In this document: piece after piece, positions 1 through 10,158 of the stretch
Position numbering within the stretch: the first letter of the stretch is position 1
Layout of the letters: each line of letters opens with the position of its first letter
DNA from: Methylopila henanensis
GTDB lineage: Bacteria; Pseudomonadota; Alphaproteobacteria; Rhizobiales; Methylopilaceae
Assembly (NCBI RefSeq): GCF_042681025.1
Contig: NZ_JBHUER010000006.1
Coordinates: 1-64,000, forward strand
DNA length: 64,000 nt
Direction: 5' to 3'
Notes under the pieces: model-generated
The model's database searches: none
The model's input: only the letters and a program-made list of their open reading frames with translations
Told to the model about the DNA's origin: nothing
Translations under genes and position numbers: made by a program

Positions 1-203
1 CGCCCACGTTTCTCTTTCAATTATCCACACTGTCAAAGAGCCCACGACCAGAACCGGCCGCGTCCAGTTCCCAGCGTCACCGCCGGCAACCGCAAAAGTC
101 ATCCTCGCATCCGGTAAACACCGAACGCTCGGCGACACCTACAAGAGAGAGACTGTTAACCGGATCGCCGAGGCCCGCTGTTGGCCGCCCCGTCGTCCGG
201 TGT
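1..203 (-). other. Probable rRNA operon leader (16S gene off the left edge)
   Basis: Read on the minus strand, positions 41-31 give GCTCTTTGACA, a boxA-like antitermination element. It is followed by an AT-richer stretch and then, at the window edge, AGAGAAACGTGGGCG. I recall that arrangement (CTCTTTGACA..., then AGAGAAACGTGG) from rRNA leaders and spacers of Rhizobiales. A strong promoter lies just upstream at 210-238 on the same strand, so this is read as the 5' transcribed leader of an rrn operon with 16S to the left of position 1. No rRNA sequence itself is visible. The alternative is a 16S-23S spacer, but no 16S gene lies to the right, which argues against it. Confidence 0.5.
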
Positions 204-209
204 GAGGGC

Positions 210-238
210 TATGTATCCCCGCCCCTCCCGGGTGTCAA
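210..238 (-). promoter_or_regulatory. Sigma-70-type promoter for the putative rRNA leader
   Basis: On the minus strand a perfect -35 TTGACA (238-233) is followed by exactly 17 nt and TACATA (215-210). Transcription would start near 203 and run leftwards off the window. Such a near-consensus promoter stands out in this GC-rich sequence and fits the boxA-like leader downstream. Confidence 0.55.
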
Positions 239-652
239 CGCGATGTTTCGAAAAAATGACGCCTGGATGACCGCGGGCGCCTCATAGGAAGGCATTCGAC
301 GGCCCTCCGCGCCTGAGAACCGAGCGCCTTCGCCTCCCCTCCGCGATCCCCGCGACGCGGAGAGTCGGGCCCCTCGGAAAGCGCCGTACCTCCCCCCGGA
401 GGGCGGGATTCCGCTCCACCCGGCTCGGCCGCTTGGGCCATCGGAGAGGGAAGCATCCCTAACTGTGCGCCAGTAACCTATTGTGATGTCCCGCTAATTT
501 CCGAAGCCCCGTCGATTCGGGAGCGTCCCGATTCGTCCGCCCCTAGGGCCCAGGCGGGCGAGATTCGGTTTCGCGTTGGCGTGGAGGAAAGGTCGGGTTA
601 ACTTGCGCGCCCAATCCGACCGTCGCCCCCTGAGGATAAGGCCGCCATCGTC
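239..652. other. Gene-free stretch between divergent rRNA promoter and M23 gene
   Basis: No convincing coding frame is seen. The short minus-strand frames here have Arg/Pro/Ser-rich compositions typical of non-coding GC-rich DNA. The stretch must hold the promoter of the rightward M23 peptidase gene, but I could not identify a convincing -35/-10 pair for it. Upstream activator sites for the rRNA promoter could also lie here. Confidence 0.4.
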
Positions 653-2653
653 TTGAACGCAGGACGCGCCCAGCGCAGCCATATGCCCGGCCCGGCCGCG
701 ATCGAGCTCGGCGTCGAGCCGCCTCTGCGGGTCGGCAACGGCGACGAGGGCCCGCCGGACCCGCGCGCGGTCAGTTTCCGCTGGCTCGCCGGAACGGTGC
801 TGACCGGCATGGCCGGCGCCGGCCTGCTCGGCGGCGCGATCTATTCGACCCTCGAGAGCGAGACCCGCGGCGCCGACGCGCCCCGGCTGCTCGCCATGGT
901 CGCCCGTCCCGACGGCGAGCGCCTCTCCGCGGTCTCACGCAAGGGCGACCGTCTGACGCCGGAAGCCGAGTCGGTCTCGGCGCGGCAGGTGATTCGCGTC
1001 AGCGCCATCACCCGCCATGGGGCGCGGGAGGTGGTGAAGATGCGCCCGTTCGTGCGCGTGTCGGCGAGCCTCGCGCGCCAGCCGACCGACCGCGCCTCGG
1101 AAGTGCCGCCGTTCGATCCGCTGAAGGTGCTCGCGGACGCGCCGCAGGCGCGCGCGGCGACGCCAGCCGATTCGGACGGCGACCTGTCCTTCGTTGTGAG
1201 CGACCTCGGCGGACGCCGGATGGACGCCGACGAGGGCCCGACCGTTCCTCCGGTGGACGTGCGCGCCCGCGTGCGCGAGGCCGCCGCCTTCGAGATGGCG
1301 TCGCGCTTCGAACCGACGACCCAGCTTCCGCCGGGCGCCCAGAGCCGGCTCGCCTACGCCGCCGAATCCATGGCGGCCGCGATCGGGACGCCGTTCGACG
1401 GCCGCGCCGCCGCCAACGTCACGCTCGTCGCCAAATCGGCGCCGGCGCCGGATCCCGGCGCGACCGGCCCGGGTGAACGCTCGATCCAGATCACGGCGGA
1501 CGGCGCGCTCGAGGCCGCGCTGGTGGAGCTCGCGGGCGCAGCCCCCGACGACGCCCGCGCGATCGCGCGGCGGTTCGCCGGCCGCGACGGCTACGGGCTC
1601 GCCAGCGTCAAGGCCGGCCAGCGGCTGAAGGTGCTGATGGGCCGCTCGGCCGCGCCGGGCCTCAACCGGCTGCAGCCGGTGCGCGCCAGCCTGTTCGACG
1701 CCGGCGGCGAGCATGTCGGCTCGGTCGCGTTGTCCGACCAGGGCGACTATGTCGCGATCGCGGACATGGACGACTTCGCGGAGGAGCCGAGCGCGGAGGA
1801 GATCGCCGACGAGGTCGCCCGGCCCGGCACGCCGAGCCGCATGCGGCTCTACAACGGCCTCTATGAAGCCGCGCTGCGGAACCAGGTGCCGAAGGCCGTC
1901 ATCGACGAGATGGTCCGCATCGTGTCCTACGACGTCGACTTCAACCGCCCGGTCGGGGCCGGCGACAGCTTCGAGGTGTTTTACGGCGCCGACGACGATC
2001 TCAACGGCGAGGGTGAGGTCGCCTACATGGCGCTCAGCCTCGCGGGCGAGCAGCGGCGCTTCTTCCGCTACCTCACCGAGGACGACGGGCTCGCCGACTA
2101 TTACGACGAGACCGGCAAGTCGGCGAAGAAGTTCCTGATGCGCAAGCCGATGAACGGCGGCGTCATGCGCTCCGGCTTCGGCTTCCGGCGCCATCCCGTG
2201 CTTGGCTATTCCAAGATGCACACGGGCGTCGACTGGTCGGCCCCGGTCGGCACGCCGATCGTCGCCTCGGGCAACGGCACGGTCGAGAAGGCCGGCTGGG
2301 CCAACGGTTATGGCCGTCAGGTCGTGCTGCAGCACGCCAACGGCTACGAGACCACCTACAATCACATGTCGGGCATCGGCCGGGGCGTGACGCCGGGCGC
2401 GCGGGTGCGGCAGGGGCAGGTGATCGGCTTCGTCGGCTCCACCGGCCTCTCGACCGGGGCGCATCTCCATTACGAGGTGCTGGTCAACGGCCGGTTCGTG
2501 AACCCGATGAAGGTGAAGCTGCCGCGCGGTCGCGAGCTCGACGGCGAGATGCTGGCCGGCTTCCAGCGCGAGCGCGAGCGGATCGAGGGGCTGCTCGGAC
2601 GCGGCGGCTCCGCCAACGCGGCCCGCGCGGCGAGCGTCGCGCAGGGCGGCTGA
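653..2653 (+). CDS. M23 family (LytM-type) metallopeptidase, membrane anchored
   Basis: A predicted envelope zinc endopeptidase of 666 aa acting on peptidoglycan cross-bridges, or a LytM activator of amidases. A membrane segment lies at about residues 44-64 (GTVLTGMAGAGLLGGAIY), a long variable periplasmic region follows, and the C-terminal peptidase M23 domain spans about 515-625. The zinc site is visible: H523-x3-D527 (HTGVD) and the HLH motif at 604-606. All ligands are present, so it is probably active rather than degenerate. The start is uncertain. TTG at 653 has AAGG about 11 nt upstream and gives the N-terminus expected for relatives; ATG at 683 is the alternative. It appears monocistronic, with its stop 6 nt from the end of the convergent small gene. 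Confidence 0.85.
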   Translation: MNAGRAQRSHMPGPAAIELGVEPPLRVGNGDEGPPDPRAVSFRWLAGTVLTGMAGAGLLGGAIYSTLESETRGADAPRLLAMVARPDGERLSAVSRKGDRLTPEAESVSARQVIRVSAITRHGAREVVKMRPFVRVSASLARQPTDRASEVPPFDPLKVLADAPQARAATPADSDGDLSFVVSDLGGRRMDADEGPTVPPVDVRARVREAAAFEMASRFEPTTQLPPGAQSRLAYAAESMAAAIGTPFDGRAAANVTLVAKSAPAPDPGATGPGERSIQITADGALEAALVELAGAAPDDARAIARRFAGRDGYGLASVKAGQRLKVLMGRSAAPGLNRLQPVRASLFDAGGEHVGSVALSDQGDYVAIADMDDFAEEPSAEEIADEVARPGTPSRMRLYNGLYEAALRNQVPKAVIDEMVRIVSYDVDFNRPVGAGDSFEVFYGADDDLNGEGEVAYMALSLAGEQRRFFRYLTEDDGLADYYDETGKSAKKFLMRKPMNGGVMRSGFGFRRHPVLGYSKMHTGVDWSAPVGTPIVASGNGTVEKAGWANGYGRQVVLQHANGYETTYNHMSGIGRGVTPGARVRQGQVIGFVGSTGLSTGAHLHYEVLVNGRFVNPMKVKLPRGRELDGEMLAGFQRERERIEGLLGRGGSANAARAASVAQGG

Positions 2654-2659
2654 GCCGCT

Positions 2660-2929
2660 TCAGTCACCGAACTCGCGATCGTGGACGGCGGCGTCGGGCT
2701 TCTGCCGGTCGAGGCTCTCGCGGTAGCGGACGCAGCCGCGCAGGAAGCGCGGCCAGGACGGCACGGCGATGTCGGGCTCGATCCGCTCGGGCAGCAGCGC
2801 CCACAGCTCCGGATGATGCCAGCAGAGGTCGTGCCCGCTCGCATCCCGGTGGGCGCCGACGCCGGCGCGCAGGCGCCGGACCTCGGCCGCCAGCTCGTCC
2901 CGCGACATGCCGTCGAGATCGTCGTCCAT
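2660..2929 (-). CDS. Conserved hypothetical protein, 89 aa
   Basis: A small acidic soluble protein with no domain whose function I can name. The N-terminus is a short amphipathic coil (MSRDELAAEVRRLRAGVGAH) followed by a Trp/His-rich body (CWHHPELWALLPE). This type of sequence recurs in alphaproteobacteria as an uncharacterised family, which is why it is called real. The ATG at 2929 is preceded by a purine-rich GGAGGGGGGAG ribosome-binding site. It lies downstream of clpB on the same strand, separated by a GC-rich hairpin, so it may be cotranscribed by readthrough or be independent. No signal peptide or membrane segment is visible. Confidence 0.65.
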   Translation of the reverse strand: MDDDLDGMSRDELAAEVRRLRAGVGAHRDASGHDLCWHHPELWALLPERIEPDIAVPSWPRFLRGCVRYRESLDRQKPDAAVHDREFGD

Positions 2930-2950
2930 GGCTCCCCCCTCCGGCGCGGC

Positions 2951-2980
2951 GCCGCGGCCCGGACGATCCCGGACCGCGGC
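2951..2980 (-). terminator. Hairpin downstream of clpB, possible terminator
   Basis: Arms at 2951-2962 and 2969-2980 form a 12-bp stem with one mismatch, 17 nt past the clpB stop. There is no T-tract, so this may be a Rho-assisted terminator or an mRNA-stabilising hairpin. Confidence 0.35.
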
Positions 2981-2996
2981 GGCGACGGCGCGGCGA

Positions 2997-5594
<2,598 letters not shown>

Positions 5595-5820
5595 GCATCC
5601 CTCCTAACGAGCGCGCCGGAGCGGCCGCCCCGCAAACGGCCCGGCGGCCGTCGCGTTGTAGGGCGGCTGGCGGCGCCTCAGCCGTTTCCCGCCCGGCGGG
5701 CGGGAGGAGGCCCCGGTTCGGCGACCTCCAGACGCGATATGGGTGTTGCCAATTCATCACAAAAGGGGATGGTGCAACGATTGGCGGCGCGTTTCGTCGA
5801 CCGCCGTCAAGGAGCATCGG

Positions 5821-6579
5821 ATGTCTGCGTCCCGTATCGTCGCGCTGCGGCGCTATCCCGTGAAGGGCCTTTCGCCCGAAGACCTCGCATCGGTCGATCT
5901 TGAGGCCGGGCGGCCGATCGCGGGCGACCGGGCCTTCGCGGTTGAGAACGGGCCGTCGGGCTTCGACCCCGCGCGGCCCGCGAAACTGCCGAAAACCCGC
6001 TTCCTGTGCCTGATGCGGAACGCGCGGCTTGCCGGGCTCCGGACGCGCTACGACGACGGACGGCTCACGATCGAGCGCGGCGGCGAGCTTGCGATCGAAG
6101 CGGATCTCGGCTCCCGCGACGGCCGCGAACAGGTCGAGGCCTGGCTTTCGGACTTCATGGGCGAGGAGCGGCGCGGCCCCCTGCAGGTGCTTCCGGCGCC
6201 GCAGGGCCACACCTTCTCCGACACCGCGCGCGGCGTCGTCTCGATCATCAGCCACGGCAGCGTCGCCGCCGTCGCGGACATGATGGGACGGCCCGTTGAT
6301 CCCCTGCGCTTCCGCGGCAACATCGAGATCGCCGGCGCCGACGCCTGGGCCGAGCTCGGGTGGGTCGGCCGCGAGCTCCGGATCGGCGACGTCCGGCTGA
6401 AGGTCACCGACCGCACCGTGCGCTGCGCCGCGACGGAGGTCGACCCGACGACCGCTGAGCGCGACCTTCCGATTCCCCGCACGCTGATGAAGACGCTCGG
6501 CCATGCCGATTGCGGCGTCTACGCCGAAGTGGTCGCGCCCGGCCGGATCGCCGTCGGCGACACGGTGGAGCTGGCGTAG
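5821..6579 (+). CDS. MOSC domain protein (molybdenum-cofactor binding)
   Basis: A 252-aa protein with an N-terminal MOSC beta-barrel (about 1-100: RIVALRRYPVKGLSPEDL...GRPIAGDRAFAV) and a C-terminal MOSC domain (about 110-245) containing the conserved cysteine region DRTVRCAATEVDP. MOSC proteins bind or deliver sulfurated molybdenum cofactor, as in mARC-type reductases and MoCo sulfurases, so a role in a Moco-dependent oxidoreductase or N-hydroxylated-compound reduction is inferred from family only. The ATG at 5821 is chosen because a perfect AAGGAG sits at 5809-5814; the frame is open upstream to 5743 without family support. It is divergent from clpB and converges on the MFS gene with an 11-bp gap. 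Confidence 0.88.
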   Translation: MSASRIVALRRYPVKGLSPEDLASVDLEAGRPIAGDRAFAVENGPSGFDPARPAKLPKTRFLCLMRNARLAGLRTRYDDGRLTIERGGELAIEADLGSRDGREQVEAWLSDFMGEERRGPLQVLPAPQGHTFSDTARGVVSIISHGSVAAVADMMGRPVDPLRFRGNIEIAGADAWAELGWVGRELRIGDVRLKVTDRTVRCAATEVDPTTAERDLPIPRTLMKTLGHADCGVYAEVVAPGRIAVGDTVELA

Positions 6580-6590
6580 ACGCCGCGCCA

Positions 6591-7874
6591 TCACGCGGGC
6601 GCGGGCGTCGGAGCGGCGCCGCCGCCCTTGGCGGCCACATGGCCGGATTCGCGCGCGAGCGGCATGATCCGCATCGCGGCGACGAACAGCGCGAGCGCCA
6701 CCGTCGCCGCGGCGCCGAGGCCGAGGAAGGCGACGCCGTAGCCGGTCAGGCCCGTCTCGACGCCGACCGCCGCCAGCCAGTCGCGGCCGCGCTCGACCAT
6801 GACGCCGGCCGCGGTCATGCTCAGCGCCGCGCCCACGCCCTGCGCCGTCATCACCGCGCCGAGGCCGACGTTGAATCGGCCGGTGCCGCGGAGAATGCGC
6901 GCGACCAGCGCCGGCGTGACGACGCCGAGGATGCCCGCGCCGACGCCGTCGAGCGCCTGCACCGGGATCGCGATCCAGGCCTCCGGCGTCGAGGCCGCGA
7001 CGATCCCGCGGACCGGCAGGGCGACGAGCGCCGCGAACAGCAGCGGCGCATAGCCGTAGCGCTCGGCGATTCGCGCCGAGATCAGCGCGATCGGCACCAT
7101 CACGGCCTGGGCCACGACCACCGCGATGCTGGTCCAGAGCACGGCGTTGCCGAGCCCGAGCGCCTCGATGCGCTGGCCGACGAGCGGCAGCATGGCGGCG
7201 TTGCCGAAGTGGAACAGCATCAGGATCACGCCGAAGGCGAGCAGCGCGGGCGTCTTGAGCAGCACGGCGTAGCCGGATTTCCCGTCGTCGGCTTCGCCGG
7301 TTTCGAGGCCGCGGGCGACCGCGTGGTCGATCGCGCTCTCGCGGATCGCGAGCGTCGCCGCGATCGAGGCCACCGCCATGATCGTCATGACGAAGAACAC
7401 CGCCTCGACTCCGACGACGTAGGACGCGGCGGCGCAGGCCATGGCCGACGCGACGTTGCCGCCATGGTTCGCGGCCTCGTTGCGGCCGACCTGATGCGAG
7501 AACTCGGCCGGGCCGACGATGCCGAGCGTCATGGCCGCGATCGCGGGCGGGATCGCCGCGCCGGCGATGCCGGACAGCACCTGGCTCGCGGAGACCAAGA
7601 GGAAGCTCGGGTAGAACAGGATGGCGAGGCAGGCGAGCGTGACCGCGAGGCCGGCGCCGATCGTGACCAGCCGCTTGCGTCGGGTCGAATCCACGAAGGC
7701 GCCCAGCGGCGTGGTGGCGAGCATGCCGGCGAGGCCGCCGATCGTCAGGACGAGGCCGATGTCGATCGGCGACCAGGACCGGCCTTGAAGGAAGATGGCG
7801 AGGTAGGGGCCGAGCCCGTCCCGGACGTCGGCCATGAAGAAGTTCAGGGCGGTGAGCGCGGCGACCGTGTTCAT
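6591..7874 (-). CDS. MFS transporter
   Basis: A 427-aa polytopic inner-membrane protein with about 12 predicted hydrophobic segments and major-facilitator signatures, including the loop 2-3 motif GAFVDSTRRKR. The opening MNTVAALTALNFFMADVRDGLGPYLAIFL resembles uncharacterised MFS exporters of alphaproteobacteria. The substrate is unknown. The start at 7874 is chosen because the 78 residues encoded upstream in the same frame are Arg/Pro-rich noise that crosses the terminator of the preceding gene. A predicted cytosolic loop (about residues 190-205) is acidic. It stands alone, with no neighbouring gene to hint at the cargo. Confidence 0.85.
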   Translation of the reverse strand: MNTVAALTALNFFMADVRDGLGPYLAIFLQGRSWSPIDIGLVLTIGGLAGMLATTPLGAFVDSTRRKRLVTIGAGLAVTLACLAILFYPSFLLVSASQVLSGIAGAAIPPAIAAMTLGIVGPAEFSHQVGRNEAANHGGNVASAMACAAASYVVGVEAVFFVMTIMAVASIAATLAIRESAIDHAVARGLETGEADDGKSGYAVLLKTPALLAFGVILMLFHFGNAAMLPLVGQRIEALGLGNAVLWTSIAVVVAQAVMVPIALISARIAERYGYAPLLFAALVALPVRGIVAASTPEAWIAIPVQALDGVGAGILGVVTPALVARILRGTGRFNVGLGAVMTAQGVGAALSMTAAGVMVERGRDWLAAVGVETGLTGYGVAFLGLGAAATVALALFVAAMRIMPLARESGHVAAKGGGAAPTPAPA

Positions 7875-7957
7875 CAGATCCGACCGTTCCGGAGAGGTTC
7901 CGGCGTCGGAGATGTCGCGCCGCGCGGCGGCGAACAGCGGCGCCGGACGGGCGGCGT

Positions 7958-7994
7958 AAAATAAAAGTGAGGCCGGGGTCGCCCCCGGCCTCAC
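7958..7994 (-). terminator. Rho-independent terminator of the DUF4167 gene
   Basis: A perfect 12-bp inverted repeat (GTGAGGCCGGGG and its complement, 7967-7994) with a short loop is followed, on the minus strand, by TTTTATTTT. It lies 40 nt past the DUF4167 stop and before the MFS start. Confidence 0.85.
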
Positions 7995-8034
7995 CAGATG
8001 TTTTCGCGATGTCCGCGGCGACGCCCGAAGGCGC

Positions 8035-8928
8035 TTAGTCCGAGGCGGCTTCGCTCGCCGGCGCGTCGGCCTGGGCCGTCTCGCCCTCGGCGGCGCGGCC
8101 GCGGCCATAACGGCGGCGCCGGCCGCGTCCGGCGGCGCGCGGAGCGTCCTCGCCCTCGGCGGTCTCGGGAACCTCCGGCGACGCCGCGGCGGGCGCGGCC
8201 TCGATCACGGGCTCCGGCTCCGGCGCGGGAGCCGGCGCAGGGGCCGCGACCTCGCCGACGAAGGCCGGCTGCGGCGTGGAGCCGGTGATGAACGCCGGGA
8301 GACCGCCGACATTGGCCGTCTCCTCCGCGCGCTCGCCGCGCTCCTGCCAGTCGCCGCGCGGCTGGCGTTCGCCGCGCTCGGGCCGGTCCTGACGGTCGCG
8401 GCGCTCGTTGCGGTCGAAGCGGCGCGGCTGGTCGCCCTCGCGTCCGTTGGCGTAGCCGTTGCGGCCGCCATTGCCGTTGGCGCCATTGCCGTTGCGCGGC
8501 TGGCCGCCGTAGCCGGGCTGGCCGCCATTCGCCGGAGCGGGAGCCGCGGCCTGCGGCTGGGTGCCCGCCTCGCCTTCGGGCTCCTCGTCAAAGTCCAGCG
8601 GATCGGCGAAATCGTCGGCGTCCGCGCGCACGAAGGTCTGATGCGGCTGGTACTGCGCCTGCGCCGCGGCCAGCAGGCGGTAGTAATGCTCCGCGTGCTG
8701 GAGGTAGTTCTCCGCGGCGACCGGATCGCCGGAAGACTGCGCGTCGCGCGACAGCTGCACGTACTTGTCGGCGATGGTGCCGGCCGTGCCCCGGATCTTC
8801 ACGTCCGGCCCGTTCGACTCGTAAGAGCGCGTCAGCGGATTGGGGCCCTTGCCGCCGCCGCCACCGCCGCCGCCTCCTCCTCCGCCGCGATTGCGACCGC
8901 GAAGGCGCTTCGATTGTCCTTGCCTCAT
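8035..8928 (-). CDS. DUF4167 domain protein with poly-glycine tract
   Basis: A 297-aa protein. The N-terminus MRQGQSKRLRGRNRG leads into an uninterrupted run of glycines (about residues 15-26) and then the conserved DUF4167 domain (about 30-100: NPLTRSYESNGPDVKIRGTAGTIADKYVQLSRDAQSSGDPVAAENYLQHAEHYYRLL). The C-terminal two thirds are low-complexity: an Asn/Gly-rich segment, an Arg/Asp-rich stretch, then Ala/Pro/Glu repeats ending in an Arg-rich RRRRYGRGR. The composition suggests an RNA-binding, partly disordered protein, but its biochemical role is unknown to me. The start MRQGQSKR is the family N-terminus. A promoter about 320 nt upstream implies a long leader, and the gene ends in a strong terminator, so it is probably monocistronic. 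Confidence 0.88.
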   Translation of the reverse strand: MRQGQSKRLRGRNRGGGGGGGGGGGGKGPNPLTRSYESNGPDVKIRGTAGTIADKYVQLSRDAQSSGDPVAAENYLQHAEHYYRLLAAAQAQYQPHQTFVRADADDFADPLDFDEEPEGEAGTQPQAAAPAPANGGQPGYGGQPRNGNGANGNGGRNGYANGREGDQPRRFDRNERRDRQDRPERGERQPRGDWQERGERAEETANVGGLPAFITGSTPQPAFVGEVAAPAPAPAPEPEPVIEAAPAAASPEVPETAEGEDAPRAAGRGRRRRYGRGRAAEGETAQADAPASEAASD

Positions 8929-9250
8929 GGCGTTCAAATCAGCACTCGTTCTGTTCTGAGGGCCCCTGAAGGCCGGGAACCGACGAGACCTCGGTCCGCC
9001 TGCGCGCCGCGCATATGCTACGGCCGCCGATCCAGCCTTCGCCGCACGCCGGAGGCGCGCGCGAGACCCGACCGGCCGCACCGCCCCGCGACCAGACATC
9101 GCGATGCGGCGGGCAAGCGTGATCGAAGCTGTGCGTCGATCTTCCAAAGCATGTCCTGCGCCCACTTGCGCGAACCGCTTCGAAACTATCCGTCCATCGC
9201 TCTCTGGCCGTCGCGCAAGGCGACGCGGGCGTCGGACGATTCCGACGCCG
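8929..9250 (-). other. Long 5' leader of the DUF4167 gene, no ORF supported
   Basis: About 315 nt separate the predicted transcription start (near 9244) from the DUF4167 start codon. Frames here are Arg/Ala-rich and lack family resemblance. The in-frame extension of DUF4167 would begin inside the promoter, so it is not used. The leader may hold an RNA element or an independent small RNA; no specific fold was identified. Confidence 0.4.
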
Positions 9251-9279
9251 AACATAGCGTCCCGCCCTTCGCTTTCCAA
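9251..9279 (-). promoter_or_regulatory. Promoter upstream of the DUF4167 gene
   Basis: On the minus strand TTGGAA (9279-9274), a 17-nt spacer and TATGTT (9256-9251) form a good sigma-70-type promoter. It lies just past the prmC stop codon and would start transcription near 9244. Confidence 0.5.
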
Positions 9280-9303
9280 GGGGTTTTTGGCGATAACAGC
9301 CGC

Positions 9304-10158
9304 TTAAGAGGCGACGCGGCCGAGCGCGAGGGCGCGCGGCACGCCGCCGAGATCGCGCCGCGCGGGGCCGAGGACGGCGAGACCGGCGTCCCGAGCAAGC
9401 GCGGCGACCTCGTCCTCCTGGCCGGCGCCGAGCTCGAGCACGGCCACGCCCTCCGGCGCCAGCAGCCGCGGCAGATCGGCGACGATGGCGCGGTAGGCGT
9501 CGAGGCCGTCCGCGCCGCCGTCGAGCGCGGCGAGCGGATCGTGCTCCCGCACCTCCACGTCAAGACCGCCGATGTCGGCGCTGGCGATGTAGGGCGGGTT
9601 GGAGACGACGAGATCGAAGCCGCCCTTGAGCGCGGTCGTCCAGTCGCCCGCCACAAAGGCGGAGCGCGCGCCGAGGCCGAGCGCCACGGCGTTCGCGCGC
9701 GCCGCCGCGGCCGCCTCCGCCGAGCGGTCGACCCCGACGCCGAAGGCGTTCGGCCGCTCGTTCAGGAGGGCCAGCAGGATGCAGCCGGTTCCGGTTCCGA
9801 GATCGGCGATCGCGAGCGGCCGGTCGCGGGGACCCGCGCGCTTCAGCGCCTCCTCGACGAGGGTCTCGGTGTCCGGCCGCGGCGTCAGCGTCGCCGGCGC
9901 GAGCGCGAAGTCGAGCCCCCAGAACTCCCGCCGCCCGAGAATGCGCGCGACCGGCTCCCCGGCGACGCGGCGGTCGACGAGCGCGGCGAGCTCTGCGGCC
10001 GCTTCCCGAGGCGCGGGCGCGTCGGCTTGCGCGATCAGCCCGGCGCGGTCGAGGCCGAAGGCCTGGCCCGCCAGCACGCGGGCGTCGAGGTCCGGCGTGT
10101 CCACCCCGGCCTCGGCGAGACGGGCGGCGGCCTCCCGCAGCGCCCGGCCGATCGTCAC
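9304..10158 (-). CDS. prmC: Release factor glutamine N5-methyltransferase PrmC
   Basis: A SAM-dependent methyltransferase of 284 aa that methylates the glutamine of the GGQ motif in release factors RF1 and RF2. An N-terminal helical recognition domain (about 1-80) precedes the Rossmann methyltransferase core. Motif I is IADLGTGTGCILLALL, and the substrate-binding NPPY motif is at 187-190. Its start codon overlaps the prfA stop by 4 nt (ATGA at 10158-10155), so it is translationally coupled to the gene for its own substrate. It is the last gene of lysC/ptsP-prfA-prmC. Confidence 0.95.
   Translation of the reverse strand: MTIGRALREAAARLAEAGVDTPDLDARVLAGQAFGLDRAGLIAQADAPAPREAAAELAALVDRRVAGEPVARILGRREFWGLDFALAPATLTPRPDTETLVEEALKRAGPRDRPLAIADLGTGTGCILLALLNERPNAFGVGVDRSAEAAAAARANAVALGLGARSAFVAGDWTTALKGGFDLVVSNPPYIASADIGGLDVEVREHDPLAALDGGADGLDAYRAIVADLPRLLAPEGVAVLELGAGQEDEVAALARDAGLAVLGPARRDLGGVPRALALGRVAS

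Noticed and set aside
21..29. A perfect DnaA-box-like TTATCCACA, suggesting oriC
   Set aside because: It is single, with no cluster of further boxes, no AT-rich unwinding region and no origin-flanking genes; it is better explained as part of the rRNA leader.
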